Shown here: positions 50,549-53,614 of the stretch, one piece after another
Position numbering within the stretch: position 1 is the stretch's first letter
How the letters are laid out: every line of letters begins with the position of its first letter
DNA from: Reyranella sp.
Lineage (GTDB): Bacteria; Pseudomonadota; Alphaproteobacteria; Reyranellales; Reyranellaceae
DNA: 53,614 nt
Assembly: GCF_004296935.1 (NCBI RefSeq)
Contig: NZ_SCVH01000007.1
Coordinates: forward strand, 1-53,614
Direction: 5' to 3'
The notes under the pieces: generated by a model
Told to the model about the DNA's origin: nothing
What the model saw: the letters and a program-made list of their open reading frames with translations, nothing else
The model's database searches: none
Translations under genes and position numbers: made by a program

Positions 50549-51180
50549 CGGCGACGCTTGCGCTCGAGCTCGATTTTCGCGGCTACTGGCTGAGCGGCAC
50601 GGGCCGTGGTGGCGGTGGTGCGGACTTTGCCGTGGATCGCGATCGCGACGGGGCGCCGGTGGTTCGCGGCCGCCATCTCCAGGGCAACCTGCGCGAGGCC
50701 GCGCGGTCGATGGCGCTGTGGCGTGCCGATGGCTGGAGCGAAGAAACCATCGATCTCCTGTTCGGGCGGTCGGCAGCACCCGGTGCCGGTGCGGCGGCGA
50801 CCCTGCCGGGCTGCATCGATATTCCCGATGCTCGTCTGCCGGACGGCGCGCGCGCGCGTCTCCGGGACGATCCTGCAGGCCGCGCGGCGTTGACGCGTTT
50901 CCTGCCCGGCGTCCGCATCGATCCATCGGGCGTGGCGATGAACGACATGCTGCGCCTGGTCGAGGCATCGGTGCCACTGCGTCTGTTCACCACGCTTTCG
51001 TGGACCCCCTGGGAGCGGTGCAATGCCGATCCCGATGCACGTGCGGCGATCCAGCGGCTGAGGTTGGAAGCCGGCTGGACGGCGATGGTCCGAGCCTGCC
51101 TTTCCGCGATGACCGCCCTCGGGGCGCAGCGCAGCCGCGGCTATGGTCGCGTGCGGATCGCGGCCGGGAGGGCGGCATGA
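50545..51180 (+). CDS. Cas7-like RAMP (Csm3/Cmr4 group), backbone subunit
   Basis: 211 residues. RAMP signatures: FRGYWLSGTG at the first strand, GAPVVRGRHLQGNLREAAR (the usual P-GSSLKG-R block) and the C-terminal glycine-rich LGAQRSRGYGRVRI. Asp residues in GADFAVDRD occupy the place of the Csm3 target-RNA-cutting Asp. It should polymerise along the crRNA. ATG overlaps the cas10 stop (ATGA); an earlier GTG/ATG frame exists, but lies inside cas10. Confidence 0.85.
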   Translation: MTATLALELDFRGYWLSGTGRGGGGADFAVDRDRDGAPVVRGRHLQGNLREAARSMALWRADGWSEETIDLLFGRSAAPGAGAAATLPGCIDIPDARLPDGARARLRDDPAGRAALTRFLPGVRIDPSGVAMNDMLRLVEASVPLRLFTTLSWTPWERCNADPDARAAIQRLRLEAGWTAMVRACLSAMTALGAQRSRGYGRVRIAAGRAA

Positions 51181-52706
51181 ACCGCAAGCTCGTCCTGCTC
51201 AATGGCGAGGATGCCGTCTTCAGTGCCTCGGCCACGACCGAAGGTGGTCATGTTTCGCTGCGCCACGTGCCCGGCGCGGCGTTGTTGGGATGGGTGGCCT
51301 CGCGCCTCTATGCGGACCTCGGCGCTCGGGCGTGGGACGCCTTTCATTCCGGCGCGATGCGTTTTGGCAACGCCTATCCGTTGACCGTGACCGGTGAGGC
51401 TTCGTGGCCCATACCGAACTGCCTGCGGCATCCCAAGGCAGACGAGCCGGTCGTCGCGGAAGCAGACGGAATGCATCGCCTCAATCCCGAGACGATCAAC
51501 GAGCGCCATGCGGGTGTCGCCGAACGCGCCGGCCGCCAGTTCGAGGCCTTCAGGGATGGCTCCTTCTTCATTGCTGCCAGCGGTGCCGTCGCGCGGCCTC
51601 TGGCCGGACGGCGGCTGAAGACGGCAATCGAGGCCGGGACGAGACGCGCGGCGGCAGCACAACTCTTCGGCTACGAACATCTGCGCGGTGGGACGGTCTT
51701 CGCTGCCCTGCTCGAAGGCGATGCCGATGCGCCGTTCGATCCGGTCGTGCAGGTGCTCAAGGGCGCGCGCCTGACACTCGGCCGTTCGCGACGTGCCGAA
51801 TATGGCGGCCGGTTCGCCTGCGGGATAGAAGAGGTCCCAGGCGGCTGGCTGCCCGCATCGTCTCCTGTCCCGTCGTATCAGCTCGTGCTCTGGCTGCTCT
51901 CCGATCTGGCGGCCGTCGACCGGCAGACCGGTGCCCCGACCCTAGAACCTGGTCCCGCCGATCTCGGTCTTGGTGAGGGCTGCCTGGTGAAGCAGAAATC
52001 GTTCATCCAGAGCCGCGTTTATGCACCGTGGAACGGCAAGCTGCGCTGCCGCGATTCCGATCGGCCGGTGATCCGTGCCGGCAGCATCCTGGCGTTTGAC
52101 CTCAAGACGGCCCTCGATCCGGCGGAGGTGGCAAAGCGCCGGCTGGGTCTGCATATCGAGCAGGGCCTCGGCATGGTCGCGGCCAATCCGCCCTTGCTCG
52201 ATGCGGCAAGACCCGTATTCGCAGAGGCCGCTGCCACGCGGCCCCGTGTGCCGTCGATTGCGGTGTCCAACCCGGCCCCTGACTACGACCGCGATCTCAT
52301 CGCCTGGATCTCGGCCCGGGCCGCGGACCGCGCTGCCGAGGCCGGCGCCGGCGCGCTCGCCACAACGTGGATTCGCGAGCTGGAAACCTTCGAGAATGCG
52401 GTGCTGCGCCAGGGAGGCAGCTTGCCGTCGCGTGCGCAATGGGGGCGCGTGCGGGGTGCGGCCGAACAGGCCCGCGACATGCGATCGCTCGGCGCCACGC
52501 TGTTCGATGGCGCCAATGCGATCTGCCGCGAGGGCGATCCGGCCTGGGCCTCGGGAGTCATTGGGCCCGACCAGTTCCAGTCGGTGCGCCAATGGCTGCG
52601 CAGCCGCATCACCGCCATCGGGGATTTTGTTGCCCTCAGGACGGCGCTGCAGCGGCTTGCCGGTGATGCCGGTCAACGCGCGGCAGCACGGGAGCGCGCA
52701 GCATGA
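51177..52706 (+). CDS. Csx10-like RAMP (Cas5-like subunit)
   Basis: 509 residues. N-terminal RAMP half: VSLRHVPGAALLGWVASRLY; middle: YGGRFACGIEEVPGGWL; C-terminal glycine-rich part: RRLGLHIEQGLGMVAANPPL. The size and the long insert fit Csx10, the Cas5-like subunit of subtype III-D that caps the crRNA 5' end, and suggest two RAMP folds in one chain. A few motifs (IPNCLRHPKADEP, VKQKSFIQSRVY) recall family blocks, but I assign Csx10 by overall layout, so subtype is probable rather than certain. ATG overlaps the previous stop by four bases. Confidence 0.7.
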   Translation: MNRKLVLLNGEDAVFSASATTEGGHVSLRHVPGAALLGWVASRLYADLGARAWDAFHSGAMRFGNAYPLTVTGEASWPIPNCLRHPKADEPVVAEADGMHRLNPETINERHAGVAERAGRQFEAFRDGSFFIAASGAVARPLAGRRLKTAIEAGTRRAAAAQLFGYEHLRGGTVFAALLEGDADAPFDPVVQVLKGARLTLGRSRRAEYGGRFACGIEEVPGGWLPASSPVPSYQLVLWLLSDLAAVDRQTGAPTLEPGPADLGLGEGCLVKQKSFIQSRVYAPWNGKLRCRDSDRPVIRAGSILAFDLKTALDPAEVAKRRLGLHIEQGLGMVAANPPLLDAARPVFAEAAATRPRVPSIAVSNPAPDYDRDLIAWISARAADRAAEAGAGALATTWIRELETFENAVLRQGGSLPSRAQWGRVRGAAEQARDMRSLGATLFDGANAICREGDPAWASGVIGPDQFQSVRQWLRSRITAIGDFVALRTALQRLAGDAGQRAAARERAA

Positions 52707-53614
52707 CCGCGCTCGCTCAACCGTCCGCCGGCCCGCGGCGCCTGTTCCCGACCCATCGTCACGTGTTGCGGCTGACCCTGGAAGCGGTGACGCCGCTGTC
52801 GATCGCCGGCGGCCGCCCCGATCCGCTGCTCGACACCTCGCTGATTCGCGACGCCAACGGCCTGCCGGCGATCCCCGCCACCAGTGTCGCTGGCGTCCTG
52901 CGGCGCCTTCACGAGGACTATTTCGGTGAGGACGCCACACAGGTGCTGTTCGGTGTTGAACATGGCGGGAGCACGGAGGGCCGGGCGTCGGCGCTGGAGG
53001 TCTCGTTCGGTTGCCTGCAGGATTCGAACGGCCATGCGGTCGAAGGGCTGCTGCTCGGCAAGGCGGGGGCGGAGCGCCTTGCCGATCCGATCCTGTCGGC
53101 TGCGATCCTGGCCGCGCCTCTCAAGCGCGATCATGTGGCCCTCGATGCCCGCGGCACGGCGATCGAGCATCTCAAGTTCGAGCGCAGTTCCCTGCCACCA
53201 GGCTATCGCTTCTCGCTCGAACTGGCCCTGTGGAGCGGGGTCAACGCGCGGGAAGATGTCGAAGCGCTGGCGGCCGCCGATGCAGCGAAGCAGGCGCGCG
53301 CCGAACTTGCCCGGGTGCTGGCGCTGTTCGAGGCACCCTATTTCAGGCTGGGCGGTGCCACGCGCCGCGGCCTTGGCAGATTGCAGGTCGTCGGCGCGGC
53401 TCAATACGCCGCCTTTGACATGCGCCGCGCCGAAGATCGCCGGCGCCACGCCGACGCACGTGCACGTGGCCTCCACGAAGCGTCGAGGACAGACGGCTTT
53501 GTAGACTTTGCGCCGGCTGCCCTGCCGGCAGAGGGCGGGATGCGGCAGCCGGTAACGGCGACGATTACCCTGCGACCCCGGGGGGTGTGGCGCTTCGGTC
53601 GCGGCGAGCAGTGG
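52703..53614 (+). CDS. Cas7-like RAMP, apparently fused to a further RAMP (cut by window end)
   Basis: 304 codons to the right edge, no stop. The first module is Csm3-like: LTLEAVTPLSIAGGRPDPLL, DTSLIRDANGLPAIPATSV with the catalytic-Asp position in LLDTSLIRD, and the closing glycine-rich loop FRLGGATRRGLGRLQV at about 215-230. Instead of ending there, the frame goes through a charged linker of about 45 residues and starts what looks like a second RAMP strand (VTATITLRPRGVWRFGRG). Fused Cas7 modules are known in subtype III-D variants and III-E. Start ATG overlaps the Csx10-like stop. Confidence 0.78.
   Translation, partial: MTALAQPSAGPRRLFPTHRHVLRLTLEAVTPLSIAGGRPDPLLDTSLIRDANGLPAIPATSVAGVLRRLHEDYFGEDATQVLFGVEHGGSTEGRASALEVSFGCLQDSNGHAVEGLLLGKAGAERLADPILSAAILAAPLKRDHVALDARGTAIEHLKFERSSLPPGYRFSLELALWSGVNAREDVEALAAADAAKQARAELARVLALFEAPYFRLGGATRRGLGRLQVVGAAQYAAFDMRRAEDRRRHADARARGLHEASRTDGFVDFAPAALPAEGGMRQPVTATITLRPRGVWRFGRGEQW

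Overview
The window is high-GC DNA from an alphaproteobacterium. The main evidence is the chain chvI-chvG-hprK-rapZ-EIIA-HPr with a short, kinase-domain-only HprK, plus an ATP-type pckA near chvI, both alphaproteobacterial traits. The order cannot be fixed from the sequence.

Left part (1-22.4 kb), ordinary chromosome. Minus strand: start of ahcY, then the ChvG/ChvI two-component and PTS-like regulatory operon. Plus strand: a HugZ-like protein, pckA, a membrane class III cyclase, and an envelope cluster (DUF3300, DUF2950, a glycine-zipper lipoprotein, an HdeA-like protein). Minus strand again: polA with a GST gene, then a run of CHAD, COG0523 GTPase, FAH-family hydrolase and two orphan substrate-binding proteins. 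A flavin reductase and tRNA-Gln(TTG) close the core.

Junction (22.4-26.2 kb). A large serine recombinase sits with DUF2924 and DUF3489 partners. It is followed by the 3' third of a tRNA-Ser, a terminator and three small A/T-richer ORFs, one a Sel1-repeat fragment. This looks like integration scar tissue.

Right part (26.3-53.6 kb), one large type III CRISPR island. It has three arrays of nearly the same 36-bp repeat (13, 20 and 11 repeats) with related leaders. A stand-alone reverse transcriptase, cas1 and cas2 form the adaptation side. Two CARF proteins of the NE0113 family and a possible DHH phosphoesterase form the signalling side. A Cas6-like protein and the operon cas10 - Cas7-like RAMP - Csx10-like RAMP - fused RAMP (cut by the window end) form the effector, closest to subtype III-D. 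Interleaved with these are genes not expected in a CRISPR locus: an E1/ThiF-like enzyme, a membrane-anchored JAMM/JAB peptidase, a membrane-anchored possible E2-like protein, a HerA/VirD4-type ATPase, a 516-residue membrane protein, a membrane-anchored vWA-like protein, a circularly permuted vWA protein, and an exported zinc metalloprotease.

What ties these parts together is a palindrome, GCAAnnTTGC (exact or with one mismatch), found 43-91 bases upstream of gene starts at seven intergenic places. These include cas6/cas10, cas1, the E1-like gene, the ATPase gene, the operon holding the E2-like and JAB genes, and the genes diverging from two array leaders. My inference is that the cas genes and the ubiquitin-like/ATPase/membrane genes form one co-regulated system. 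What the protein-modification and membrane part does is unknown.
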